Shown here: in pieces, positions 6,785 through 12,993 of the stretch | How the letters are laid out: the number at the start of each line of letters is the position of its first letter | Position numbering within the stretch: the first letter of the stretch is position 1 | NCBI GenBank assembly: GCA_003497765.1 | Contig: DNNY01000154.1 | Location: forward strand, 1-12,993 | DNA from: Oceanospirillaceae bacterium | Lineage (GTDB): Bacteria; Pseudomonadota; Gammaproteobacteria; Pseudomonadales; Balneatricaceae | Direction of reading: 5' to 3' | Length of the DNA: 12,993 nt | Position numbers and translations under genes: made by a program | Notes under the pieces: model-generated | Told to the model about the DNA's origin: nothing | The model's input: the letters and a program-made list of their open reading frames with translations, nothing else | The model's database searches: none

Positions 6785-7480
6785 ATGGATAACAACTTAC
6801 AATCCGGCGATTATGTCGGTATGTCGTTTTGGTTAATATCTATGGCGCTGGTCGCTGCTACGGCCTTTTTCTTCGTAGAGCGCGATCGTGTTGCAGGCAA
6901 ATGGAAGACGTCCTTAACCGTCTCTGGTCTGGTTACATTGATAGCCGCAGTTCACTACTTTTATATGCGTGATGTTTGGGTTGACTCAGGTACATCACCA
7001 ACAGAATTCCGCTATATAGATTGGTTGCTCACAGTGCCATTATTAATGGTTGAGTTCTACTTGATCATGTCAGCGGTAGGTAAAGTACCTGGGCGTGTGT
7101 TCTGGAATCTGCTAGTTGGTACAACGATTATGTTGTTATTCGGCTATGCAGGTGAGATCGGCATGATGAATGTACTGATCGCCTTTATCCTATCAATGGC
7201 GGCATGGTTGTACGTTATCTGGTATATAATCAAAGGTGAAGCCAGTCAGGTCAACGCTAGTCTTGCTAATGAGCATGTACAAAAAGCCTATAGAACAATG
7301 ACTTTCTTGGTTACTGTTGGTTGGGCTATCTATCCACTAGGCTATTTCTTAGGTTACCTAGGTGGCGGTGCTGATCCAGGTACTATGAACTTGGTATATA
7401 ACTTAGCTGACTTCTGGAACAAGATCGGCTTCGGTATTGTGATTTGGTCAGCAGCTGTTGCTGATTCAGAGCAAGCATAA
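6785..7480 (+). CDS. Green-type proteorhodopsin, light-driven proton pump
   Basis: This is a seven-helix retinal protein that pumps protons outward across the inner membrane in light. All key positions fall at a constant offset of 18 from the first described marine green proteorhodopsin: H57 (His75), proton acceptor D79 (Asp97), T83 (Thr101), spectral-tuning L87 (Leu105, green-absorbing), proton donor E90 (Glu108), and retinal Schiff-base lysine K213 (Lys231) in DFWNKIGFG. The DTE pattern marks a proton pump rather than a sodium or chloride pump. The 231-residue protein starts directly before helix A and lacks the cleavable signal peptide of some homologues. AGGGG (6774-6778) sits 6 bases before the ATG. 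A strong terminator follows at 7513-7551, so the gene is likely monocistronic. Retinal synthesis genes are not adjacent. Confidence 0.98.
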   Translation: MDNNLQSGDYVGMSFWLISMALVAATAFFFVERDRVAGKWKTSLTVSGLVTLIAAVHYFYMRDVWVDSGTSPTEFRYIDWLLTVPLLMVEFYLIMSAVGKVPGRVFWNLLVGTTIMLLFGYAGEIGMMNVLIAFILSMAAWLYVIWYIIKGEASQVNASLANEHVQKAYRTMTFLVTVGWAIYPLGYFLGYLGGGADPGTMNLVYNLADFWNKIGFGIVIWSAAVADSEQA

Positions 7481-7512
7481 GTTCTATTCCTCTCTGGCTC
7501 GCTTTAGCAAGC

Positions 7513-7551
7513 AAAAAAGCCATTGCAGTATTTTCTGCAGTGGCTTTTTTT
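7513..7551 (+). terminator. Strong Rho-independent terminator after proteorhodopsin
   Basis: AAAAAAGCCATTGCAG (7513-7528) pairs with CTGCAGTGGCTTTTTT (7535-7550), with a single G-T type mismatch, around a TATTTT loop. The T-run extends to 7551. It begins 32 bases after the proteorhodopsin stop. The A-run on the other side could also make it work on the minus strand. Confidence 0.92.
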
Positions 7552-7707
7552 GTTTACAGATATTAGCTTTATTATATTATCCATTCTATCTCTTAACCTA
7601 TCATCTAGTATATCCTTAGACTAGGCATTTATCCTATCTAGCTAATTATGAATTGACGAAAACAATCAAAAACTGTTCGTTTTATGCATGCTTTGTTAAT
7701 GGCAAGT

Positions 7708-7736
7708 TTGTCATGATGCTGATCTAGAGCTATAAA
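7708..7736 (+). promoter_or_regulatory. Sigma-70-type promoter of the cdhCA operon
   Basis: TTGTCA (7708-7713), a 17-base spacer, then TATAAA (7731-7736). Transcription would start near 7743, giving a leader of about 31 bases before the cdhC ATG at 7774. The rest of the 222-base gap after the proteorhodopsin terminator is AT-rich with no other clear element. Confidence 0.6.
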
Positions 7737-7773
7737 TATATGGCCAAATAAAAATAGATTATGGAGTTATGTC

Positions 7774-8691
7774 ATGCCTCTGCAACCAAGCCAACATGTT
7801 TTTATAACTTGTGCTGTAACAGGATCAGGCAGTACGCAAGACCGCTCACCCCATGTGCCACGTAGCCCTAAAGAAATTGCTAAGAGTGCTATTGATGCCG
7901 CCAAGGCTGGGGCAGCAGTTGTGCATTGCCATGTGCGTGAACCAGAAACGGGCAAGCCAAGTCGTCGCATTGCTTTATACCAAGAAGTTACCGAACGTAT
8001 ACGTGCTGCCGAGGTGGATGTGGTGCTTAATCTCACTGCCGGTATGGGGGGTGATATTGTTTATGGTGGTCCAGAAACCCCCTTACCATATAACACTGAG
8101 TCCACTGATATGGTGGGTGCATTGGAGCGCGTAGAGCATGTGCGCGTGTGTCAGCCAGAAATATGTACCCTCGACTGTGGCACCATGAACTTTGCCGAAG
8201 CCGACTATGTTATGACCAATACGCCAGGCACTTTACGCGCTATGGCAAAAATGATGACCACTATGGGCGCTCGTATTGAGATAGAAGCCTTTGATACTGG
8301 GCACCTTTGGTTAGCTAAGCAGTTAGTATCCGAAGGTTTAATTGATGATCCAGTGATGGTGCAGTTATGTATGGGTATTCCCTGGGGTGCCCCTGATGAC
8401 TTAAATACCTTTATGGCGATGGTCAATAATGTGCCCTCAGAGTGGATTAAATCGGCCTTTTCTATAGGCCGTAACCAAATGCATTATGTCGCTGCAGCGG
8501 TGCTTTCAGGCAGCAATATCCGAGTTGGCCTAGAGGATAATCTTTGGCTACAAAAAGGGGTGCTGGCTACCAATGCGCAATTAGTCGAAAAGGCGGCCAC
8601 TATTGCAACCAATATGGGAGCAACACTAATGACACCAGCCGAAGTAAGAAAGCTAATTAAAGTCGAAAAGCGGGCACCTTTATCAGCTTAA
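7774..8691 (+). CDS. cdhC: 3-dehydrocarnitine cleavage enzyme (BKACE/DUF849 family)
   Basis: This enzyme condenses 3-dehydrocarnitine with acetyl-CoA and cleaves it to betainyl-CoA and acetoacetate in aerobic L-carnitine breakdown. The 305-residue protein has the metal site HCHVREPETGK with H51 and H53, and NIRVGLEDNLW with R250, E254 and D255, matching the zinc and catalytic residues of the beta-keto acid cleavage family. Specificity for carnitine is supported by close resemblance to Pseudomonas CdhC across its length (for example ITCAVTG, SPHVP, PEICTLDCGTMNF, EAFDTGHLWLAKQL, GIPWGAP) and by the next gene, a carnitine dehydrogenase. GGAG (7763-7766) is 7 bases before the ATG. cdhA follows after 22 bases, so the two form an operon behind the promoter at 7708. 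Confidence 0.95.
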   Translation: MPLQPSQHVFITCAVTGSGSTQDRSPHVPRSPKEIAKSAIDAAKAGAAVVHCHVREPETGKPSRRIALYQEVTERIRAAEVDVVLNLTAGMGGDIVYGGPETPLPYNTESTDMVGALERVEHVRVCQPEICTLDCGTMNFAEADYVMTNTPGTLRAMAKMMTTMGARIEIEAFDTGHLWLAKQLVSEGLIDDPVMVQLCMGIPWGAPDDLNTFMAMVNNVPSEWIKSAFSIGRNQMHYVAAAVLSGSNIRVGLEDNLWLQKGVLATNAQLVEKAATIATNMGATLMTPAEVRKLIKVEKRAPLSA

Positions 8692-8713
8692 ACATCACCA
8701 AAAGGAATCGCAT

Positions 8714-9697
8714 ATGAGTAACAAGATTGTAGCTATTATTGGTGGTGGTGTGATAGGCGGCGGTTGGGCCGCGCGGTTTTTGCTTCATGGCTGGCATGTC
8801 AAAGTCTATGATCCAGCAGCCGATGCACAACGTAAAATAGAGGAAGTTCTGGCTAATGCACGCGCCTCCTTGCCAAAGTTAAGCGATGTGTCCCTGCCCA
8901 AAGAAGGCCAATTAACCTTTTGTGATAATCTCGAAGCTGCTGTTGCTGATGCCAGCTGGATTCAAGAGAGTGTGCCCGAGCGTTTAGATATCAAGCTAGC
9001 AACTCTAGCAGCGATTCAGGCGGCTTGTTCCCATACAGCTATTATTGGTTCTTCTACTTCTGGCTTTAAGCCATCTGAGTTGCAACAAGGAGCACAACGT
9101 CCTGCACAAATTATGGTGGCTCATCCTTTTAATCCAGTTTATTTATTACCTCTTGTGGAGCTGGTGCCAAGTGAGCAGACTAATACAGCATTACTCAACC
9201 AAGCCAAAGACCTGCTAACCAGTATTGGCATGAAGCCCTTACATGTGCGTAAAGAGATTGACGCTCATATTGCCGACCGCTTGTTGGAGGCTGTTTGGCG
9301 TGAGGGGCTATGGCTTATTAATGATGGCGTGGCCACCACCGAGGAAATAGATGATGCCATTCGCTATGGCTTTGGCTTGCGCTGGGCACAGATGGGGCTA
9401 TTTGAGACATATCGTATTGCTGGTGGTGAAGCCGGAATGGCTCACTTTATTGCTCAGTTTGGTCCTTGTTTGCATTGGCCTTGGAGTAAACTTACAGATG
9501 TGCCTGAGCTAACGGATCAGCTCGTGCAGACCATTGCCGACCAATCTGACGCCCAGTCTGGGCAGTATTCCATTCGCGAATTAGAGCGTATTCGTGATAA
9601 TAATCTGATTGGTATTATGCGCGCCCAAAAGCAAAACCAGTGGGGTGTGGGGGAACTACTTAATGCCCATGATAAGCGTTTAAAAGAGTTGGAATAA
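8714..9697 (+). CDS. cdhA: L-carnitine 3-dehydrogenase
   Basis: The enzyme oxidises L-carnitine to 3-dehydrocarnitine with NAD+ and feeds CdhC. The 327-residue protein belongs to the 3-hydroxyacyl-CoA dehydrogenase superfamily: Rossmann GGGVIGGGWAARF at 10-22, then IGSSTSGFKPSEL, HPFNPVYLLPLVELV with the catalytic His, MKPLHVRKEID, and NDGVATTEEIDDAIRYGFGLRW. These match bacterial L-carnitine dehydrogenases rather than fatty-acid enzymes. AGGA (8703-8706) is 7 bases from the ATG. Many marine bacteria carry this gene fused to a betainyl-CoA thioesterase domain. Here the protein stops at the dehydrogenase and no thioesterase gene follows, so that step must be encoded elsewhere. Confidence 0.95.
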   Translation: MSNKIVAIIGGGVIGGGWAARFLLHGWHVKVYDPAADAQRKIEEVLANARASLPKLSDVSLPKEGQLTFCDNLEAAVADASWIQESVPERLDIKLATLAAIQAACSHTAIIGSSTSGFKPSELQQGAQRPAQIMVAHPFNPVYLLPLVELVPSEQTNTALLNQAKDLLTSIGMKPLHVRKEIDAHIADRLLEAVWREGLWLINDGVATTEEIDDAIRYGFGLRWAQMGLFETYRIAGGEAGMAHFIAQFGPCLHWPWSKLTDVPELTDQLVQTIADQSDAQSGQYSIRELERIRDNNLIGIMRAQKQNQWGVGELLNAHDKRLKELE

Positions 9698-9864
9698 TAG
9701 GTTTTTTTTGGCAAAAAAGTGCTGTTTTTATCAATGGAAATCTAGCCATTAGCCGCCACAAAGGTGCACTTATTTATCAGGCTTAGTCAACAGCCATTGA
9801 CCAAAATCTGTTATCATAAAGGCCACTAACCAGCGGGTGTTTAGGTAATATTTGGAGACGTCCA

Positions 9865-10080
9865 TTGCATAGAATCAATCCCAAGAAATTGCTCCACAGT
9901 AAATGGACAGCGGTGCGGCCACGCCATAAAGAGAAGCACTTTATGATCACGGAGCTAAAATTTGATGAGCAAGATATGGTGGTTCATTGTCTACTCGAAG
10001 CGGTTATTTCTAAACGTTCAGAGCCTATTGATTGGCAACAACTAAAAGACCCAAATAATTGGTTAGTGGGTTGGAAATAG
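9865..10080 (+). CDS. TIGR02450/DUF2389 family Trp-rich small protein
   Basis: A 71-residue protein with the family pattern NPKKLLHSKWTAV at 5-17, KEKHFMI at 22-28, and a tryptophan-rich end (W14, W57, W66, W70; final NNWLVGWK). The biochemical function of the family is unknown. The only sensible start is TTG at 9865: GGAG at 9854-9857 lies 7 bases upstream, and this start preserves the conserved N-terminus, whereas the first in-frame ATG (9943) would remove it. It sits 167 bases after cdhA and 70 bases before rluA, with a small hairpin in the latter gap, so it is probably a separate unit. Confidence 0.85.
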   Translation: MHRINPKKLLHSKWTAVRPRHKEKHFMITELKFDEQDMVVHCLLEAVISKRSEPIDWQQLKDPNNWLVGWK

Positions 10081-10091
10081 CCCTTATTAAT

Positions 10092-10109
10092 GACTGTTTA
10101 GAAACAGTC
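10092..10109 (+). terminator. Small hairpin after the Trp-rich gene, possible terminator
   Basis: GACTGTT (10092-10098) and AACAGTC (10103-10109) form a 7-bp perfect stem with a 4-base loop. The sequence that follows, TAATTCATTCTTTT, is T-rich but not a continuous T-run. It lies 12 bases after the gene's stop. Confidence 0.45.
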
Positions 10110-10150
10110 TAATTCATTCTTTTAGCTTAATTAGCTGATCCAACAAGCTT

Positions 10151-10816
10151 ATGTCAGTAACACTACAACCTATCTGTCAAAATGAATTGCCGATCCTATA
10201 TATTGATCAGGATTTGATATTGGTCAATAAACCTAGTGGCCTGTTGTCTGTACCCGGGCGTGATCCGCAGCACTACGATAGCGTTTATAGTCGCCTATTA
10301 AACCACTATGATGAGATCCATGTGGTGCATCGCTTGGATATGGATACTTCTGGGGTGATGGTTATGGCTCGTCATAAGGAGGCATTGCGGCATTTAAGTC
10401 GGCAGTTTCAGCAGCGTCGGGTCAACAAGCATTATATAGCATGGGTTGATGGGCAATTGCAGCCATCTGCGGGCGAAGTGGACTTGCCTCTTCGCTGTGA
10501 TTGGCCTAATCGGCCTCTGCAAATGGTGGATATGCTGTTGGGCAAGCCTAGTCTAACCCGATATGAGGCAGTCCATTATGATCAGCATCGTAATGCAACT
10601 TTAGTACAACTGTATCCCCATACAGGACGTTCCCATCAACTAAGAGTCCATATGGCTGCTTTAGGCCATCCCATACTTGGGTGCCGTTTCTATGCCCACG
10701 AACAGGCTTTGGCCAAGGCTTCTAGATTGCAATTACATGCAGAGTTTTTAGGTATTTTGCAGCCAAGTACAAATCTGCCCCTAAGCCAGCAGGCAGGGGC
10801 AGATCACTTTCTGTAG
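10151..10816 (+). CDS. rluA: Dual-specificity rRNA/tRNA pseudouridine synthase RluA
   Basis: RluA makes pseudouridine at position 746 of 23S rRNA and 32 of some tRNAs in E. coli. The 221-residue length is almost identical to E. coli RluA (219), and there is no S4 domain, as expected for RluA. Motif I, HRLDMDTSG (60-68), carries the catalytic aspartate D63 (E. coli D64). NKPSGLLSVPGR (26-37), LRCDWPNRP and TGRSHQLRVHMAALGHPILG are also conserved. No clear Shine-Dalgarno precedes the ATG. The 3' end contains a strong hairpin (10773-10804). The gene converges on the Ldh2-family gene with 14 bases between the stops. Confidence 0.96.
   Translation: MSVTLQPICQNELPILYIDQDLILVNKPSGLLSVPGRDPQHYDSVYSRLLNHYDEIHVVHRLDMDTSGVMVMARHKEALRHLSRQFQQRRVNKHYIAWVDGQLQPSAGEVDLPLRCDWPNRPLQMVDMLLGKPSLTRYEAVHYDQHRNATLVQLYPHTGRSHQLRVHMAALGHPILGCRFYAHEQALAKASRLQLHAEFLGILQPSTNLPLSQQAGADHFL
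10773..10804. terminator. Strong hairpin within the 3' end of rluA, candidate bidirectional terminator
   Basis: ATCTGCCCC (10773-10781) and GGGGCAGAT (10796-10804) form a perfect 9-bp GC-rich stem. Inside it, T-A and GCC/GGC pairs extend the structure with a 2-base bulge to an AGCA loop. It lies inside the rluA coding sequence, 10 bases before the stop. No good T-run follows on either strand, so efficient termination is uncertain. Its place between convergent genes suggests such a role. Confidence 0.45.
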
Positions 10817-10830
10817 TAACCCAATATTGT

Positions 10831-11826
10831 TTAGGCACCGGCAAGATCTAGGGCTTGTTGCCAAACGTTGCTTTCCAGCTCTACAGTAGACTTAGGTGTG
10901 CGCTGGGAGCCGGGTAGACGGGCATTAGGTTGAGCATTAATTACATCTTTGATGGCGTCTAGGCGTTGCCAAAAGCCCTGACCAGAGACATTTTCAGGAT
11001 CAATAATAATATAGGTCTGGCCTAGATTATGAGGGTTACCTTCAGGCTTTTTAAGGGGTTCTAACTGACGGCTGGTATGCCCATTGGTAAAAGCCGCTGC
11101 CAAAATTTCGGCCATTAAGCCAAAGCCATAGCCTTTATAGCCACCGGCTGAAACCATGGAGCCACCTTGTAAAACGGCATTAGGGTCAGTAGTCGGTTGG
11201 CCCTCGGCATCAACACCCCAGCCCAGAGGAATAGATTCACCAGCCGCTGCCGCCATAGTAATTTTACCTAGGGCAATAGCACTGGTTGATTGGTCAAAGT
11301 GCATAGCCATACCGCCTTGGCCATCGGGGACTGACATAGCGATAGGGTTGGTACCTAATACGGCTTTATTGCCACCGGGTGGAGAAACACAAGCACTGGC
11401 ATTTGTCATGCCAATAGCAATTAACCCTGCTGCTGCTATCTGTTCAGTAAAATAACCTAATGCTGTACAAGTATGGGCATGGCAAATAGCTAGGCTAGCA
11501 ATACCATTGGCTTTGGCGGCAGCAATCCCATCAGGCAGACCGCGAGCAAAAGCTGGTTGCGCGAAACCGAATTTGGCATCCACTTTTACACTGCCTGGTT
11601 TGGGTTGGCTAACCTCTGGTTCAACAGCACCTTGAACCCGCCCGGTTTGTAATTGGGCGCAGTAGCTTTCCAAATAGTACAAACCACAAATACGGTTGCC
11701 ATGGGACTCTGCCACCCCAACGGCATGAGCGACACTATCAGCAATCCACTTTTCAGCACCGTGGGCTTGCAGGGCTTGGCTAGTGGTTGTGGTGATGGTT
11801 TCTACATCAATATTTATGGTGCTCAT
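10831..11826 (-). CDS. Ldh2/DpkA-family NAD(P)H-dependent oxidoreductase
   Basis: With the start at ATG 11826 the protein has 331 residues, the usual family length. It shows the conserved SHG with the catalytic His (41-43), GFAQPA (87-92), GTNPIAMSVP (158-167), a WGVDAEGQPTTDP segment (203-215) and GGYKGYGFGLMAE (228-240). This fold binds NAD(P)H and reduces keto or imino acids. The sequence pattern resembles delta-1-piperideine-2-carboxylate/delta-1-pyrroline-2-carboxylate reductases more than malate or sulfolactate dehydrogenases, but the substrate cannot be fixed by eye. The frame is open to a GTG at 11910, which would add 28 residues (MTKPTNRLYPTINL...) outside the family pattern; neither start has a good Shine-Dalgarno. 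It diverges from the LysR gene, probably its regulator. Confidence 0.85.
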   Translation of the reverse strand: MSTINIDVETITTTTSQALQAHGAEKWIADSVAHAVGVAESHGNRICGLYYLESYCAQLQTGRVQGAVEPEVSQPKPGSVKVDAKFGFAQPAFARGLPDGIAAAKANGIASLAICHAHTCTALGYFTEQIAAAGLIAIGMTNASACVSPPGGNKAVLGTNPIAMSVPDGQGGMAMHFDQSTSAIALGKITMAAAAGESIPLGWGVDAEGQPTTDPNAVLQGGSMVSAGGYKGYGFGLMAEILAAAFTNGHTSRQLEPLKKPEGNPHNLGQTYIIIDPENVSGQGFWQRLDAIKDVINAQPNARLPGSQRTPKSTVELESNVWQQALDLAGA

Positions 11827-11936
11827 GGGCTGTCGCAATTTAGTTAACTTGAAAAAAGATTGTAGGGTAAGGTTGATAGTTGGGTAAAGCCTATTTGTTG
11901 GCTTTGTCACTTACAGAACAATTAAGAGTAAAAAAG

Positions 11937-11966
11937 TTGGTAAAACCATAGTTGAATCTATATATT
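11937..11966 (+). promoter_or_regulatory. Candidate promoter of the LysR gene
   Basis: TTGGTA (11937-11942), an 18-base spacer and TATATT (11961-11966) precede the ATG at 12002 by a short leader of about 29 bases. It overlaps the divergent promoter of the Ldh2-family gene, so the two would compete for polymerase. Confidence 0.35.
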
Positions 11967-11981
11967 TTATTGTACCTATGG
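11946..11981. promoter_or_regulatory. Dyad between divergent lysR and Ldh2-family genes, candidate LysR operator
   Basis: CCATAG (11946-11951) and CTATGG (11976-11981) are inverted copies 24 bases apart, centred on the overlapping -10 boxes. A tighter pair, ATAG-N6-CTAT (11948-11961), resembles the short interrupted dyads bound by LysR-type proteins. Position and symmetry suggest autoregulation. Confidence 0.4.
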
Positions 11982-11985
11982 ACAA
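11957..11985 (-). promoter_or_regulatory. Candidate promoter of the Ldh2-family gene
   Basis: On the minus strand TTGTCC (11980-11985), a 17-base spacer and TATAGA (11957-11962) form a good sigma-70 match. Transcription would start near 11950, about 40 bases before the GTG at 11910 or 124 bases before the ATG at 11826. Its -10 overlaps that of the LysR promoter. Confidence 0.4.
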
Positions 11986-12001
11986 CGAATAAGAAGCCAT
12001 T

Positions 12002-12892
12002 ATGTCACGTCGACCCCGCTTACCCACTCTAAACTGGTTGCGTACTTTTGAGTCAGCTGCCCGCCATATGAGTTTTACCACAGCAGCAGTGGAACTGAAT
12101 CTAACCCAAGCCGCAGTTAGTCAGCAGATTAAATTGCTAGAACATTATTTGTGCCAACCATTATTTCAACGTATGCCTAGAGGTTTACAACTTACAGCGG
12201 CGGGCAATGCCTACTTACCAAAAATTAAGGATGCCCTAGATCGCTTAGGCTTAGCTACGCAAGAGGTGTTTGGTCACGTAAAAGAGCAACGGGTAAGGGT
12301 AAGGGTGAGTGGGGCCTTTGGTTTATGGTTAATGCCGCGGCTAAGCGATTTTAAGCAACTTTTTCCTGATATTGAGCTGCGTATATCGCGGGTGCAATGG
12401 GTGCCTGAAGTACGTGTACAAGACTATGATCTAGAGATTCGATGGGGCACAGGGGTATGGGCTGAGCCAGAGGTGATTCAGCTAACCGAAGGGCAACTGC
12501 AACCAACCTGCGCGCCAGCTTTGTTACAAGGAGATTACCCATTGAACTGCCTTGAACATTTACAACATCATCGCTTGATGCATATATCGGGCAACTTATC
12601 CGGTTGGAGTGATTGGTTTCGCGCGGCAGGATTACCGGCAGAGCAGTTAAGCTTGGGTGATCAAATTGACGCCTCGGATTTTTGCCATATGGCCACTTTG
12701 TCGGGTATGGGCGTGATGCTGGGTTTGGACTTTCTGACCGAGGATGCTGTACAAGCAGGGCAATTGGTAAGACCCTTTGATTTAGCGATTGCCAGTGCCG
12801 AGAATTATTATTTAATCAAGCCTGAGGCAGATAAGGTCAGTCCCGCAGCCGAGCAATTTGCTGGCTGGCTGCAGGAGAGTATAGCCAGCTAG
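12002..12892 (+). CDS. LysR-type transcriptional regulator (GcvA-like)
   Basis: A 296-residue regulator with the usual layout. The N-terminal winged helix-turn-helix covers about residues 9-66 (LNWLRTFESAARHMSFTTAA, then ELNLTQAAVSQQIKLLEHYL and PLFQRMPRGLQLTAAG). A linker helix follows, then a periplasmic-binding-protein-like effector domain from about residue 95. The opening RLPTLNWLRTFESAARH and the effector domain style (LMPRLSDFKQLFPDIELRI) resemble the GcvA/AmpR branch. It is divergent from the Ldh2/DpkA-family gene across a shared promoter region, so an amino-acid or imino-acid effector is a reasonable inference. AAGAAG about 5 bases before the ATG may serve as ribosome site. The TAG stop lies in the loop of a hairpin. 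Confidence 0.92.
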   Translation: MSRRPRLPTLNWLRTFESAARHMSFTTAAVELNLTQAAVSQQIKLLEHYLCQPLFQRMPRGLQLTAAGNAYLPKIKDALDRLGLATQEVFGHVKEQRVRVRVSGAFGLWLMPRLSDFKQLFPDIELRISRVQWVPEVRVQDYDLEIRWGTGVWAEPEVIQLTEGQLQPTCAPALLQGDYPLNCLEHLQHHRLMHISGNLSGWSDWFRAAGLPAEQLSLGDQIDASDFCHMATLSGMGVMLGLDFLTEDAVQAGQLVRPFDLAIASAENYYLIKPEADKVSPAAEQFAGWLQESIAS

Positions 12893-12900
12893 GCTGGCTA
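12882..12900. terminator. Hairpin with the lysR stop codon in its loop, candidate terminator
   Basis: TAGCCAGC (12882-12889) and GCTGGCTA (12893-12900) form a perfect 8-bp stem whose 3-base loop is the TAG stop codon of the LysR gene. The following AATAATTAGCTTTTC is AT-rich with a short T-run. It separates convergent genes. Confidence 0.5.
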
Positions 12901-12920
12901 AATAATTAGCTTTTCAGAAT

Positions 12921-12993
12921 TTAGCTGCGTGGTTTGCCACGACTAGAACGGCGGTCACCACCATTATCTCTACCGCCACCGCCAACCCATCTC
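12921..12993 (-). CDS. C-terminus of a Gly/Arg-rich protein (continues beyond window)
   Basis: The minus strand from the window edge to TAA (12921-12923) encodes RWVGGGGRDNGGDRRSSRGK followed by PRS. Gly/Arg-rich tails of this type end bacterial DEAD-box RNA helicases and small RRM RNA-binding proteins, but with only 23 residues the parent protein cannot be named. It converges on the LysR gene with 28 bases between the stops. The frame was inferred from the composition and the in-frame stop. Confidence 0.55.
   Translation of the reverse strand, partial: RWVGGGGRDNGGDRRSSRGKPRS

Noticed and set aside
7586..7638. Three CTATC copies between proteorhodopsin and cdhC at multiples of 12 bases
   Set aside because: Five-base repeats in AT-rich DNA are expected by chance, and the positions between them lack copies.
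9700..9730. T-run and A-run after cdhA as a terminator
   Set aside because: Only a 3-bp GC-containing stem (GCA/TGC) can form before the T-run, which is too weak to call an intrinsic terminator.
10831..11826. Naming the Ldh2-family protein malate or L-lactate dehydrogenase
   Set aside because: The family name is historical. The sequence pattern and LysR neighbour fit an imino-acid reductase better, and the substrate cannot be decided from sequence alone.

Overview
The window looks like chromosomal DNA from a proteorhodopsin-bearing marine gammaproteobacterium. A SAR92-like (Porticoccaceae) lineage is my best guess. The basis is a rho-ubiD junction with E. coli-like UbiD and Rho sequences, a gammaproteobacterial RluA and PurE/PurK, moderate GC, and a green-type proteorhodopsin. 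The taxonomic call is inference from protein resemblance, not from a marker gene. There is no sign of prophage, insertion sequences, CRISPR, tRNA or rRNA genes.

Layout. (1) 1-1766, plus strand: the 3' end of rho, then ubiD (ubiquinone biosynthesis decarboxylase). (2) 1788-3780, minus strand: a small lipoprotein, a short TPR lipoprotein, and an unusual protein joining a BFD-type [2Fe-2S] domain to a kynurenine-formamidase-like alpha/beta hydrolase. (3) 3972-5533, plus strand: purE-purK, overlapping by one base, for the carboxylation step of purine synthesis. (4) 5623-6489: a DUF3445/heme-dependent oxidative N-demethylase-like protein. (5) 6785-7480: proteorhodopsin, with a structured leader and a strong downstream intrinsic terminator. 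(6) 7774-9697: a two-gene carnitine operon (cdhC-cdhA) behind a good sigma-70 promoter. (7) 9865-10816: a small Trp-rich protein of the TIGR02450/DUF2389 type and rluA. (8) 10831-12892: an Ldh2/DpkA-family oxidoreductase divergent from a LysR-type regulator, with overlapping divergent promoters and a dyad between them. (9) The right edge holds the C-terminus of a Gly/Arg-rich protein on the minus strand.

How the genes fit together. CdhA oxidises L-carnitine to 3-dehydrocarnitine and CdhC splits it with acetyl-CoA to betainyl-CoA and acetoacetate. The thioesterase that would release glycine betaine is not here. The N-demethylase-like gene 1.3 kb upstream fits loosely with a lifestyle of using methylated amines, and proteorhodopsin would supplement energy, but no direct link is shown. 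The retinal/carotenoid genes needed by proteorhodopsin are absent from the window. The most unusual items are the [2Fe-2S]-hydrolase fusion and the proteorhodopsin leader, which combines a short upstream ORF with a hairpin and an inverted repeat.
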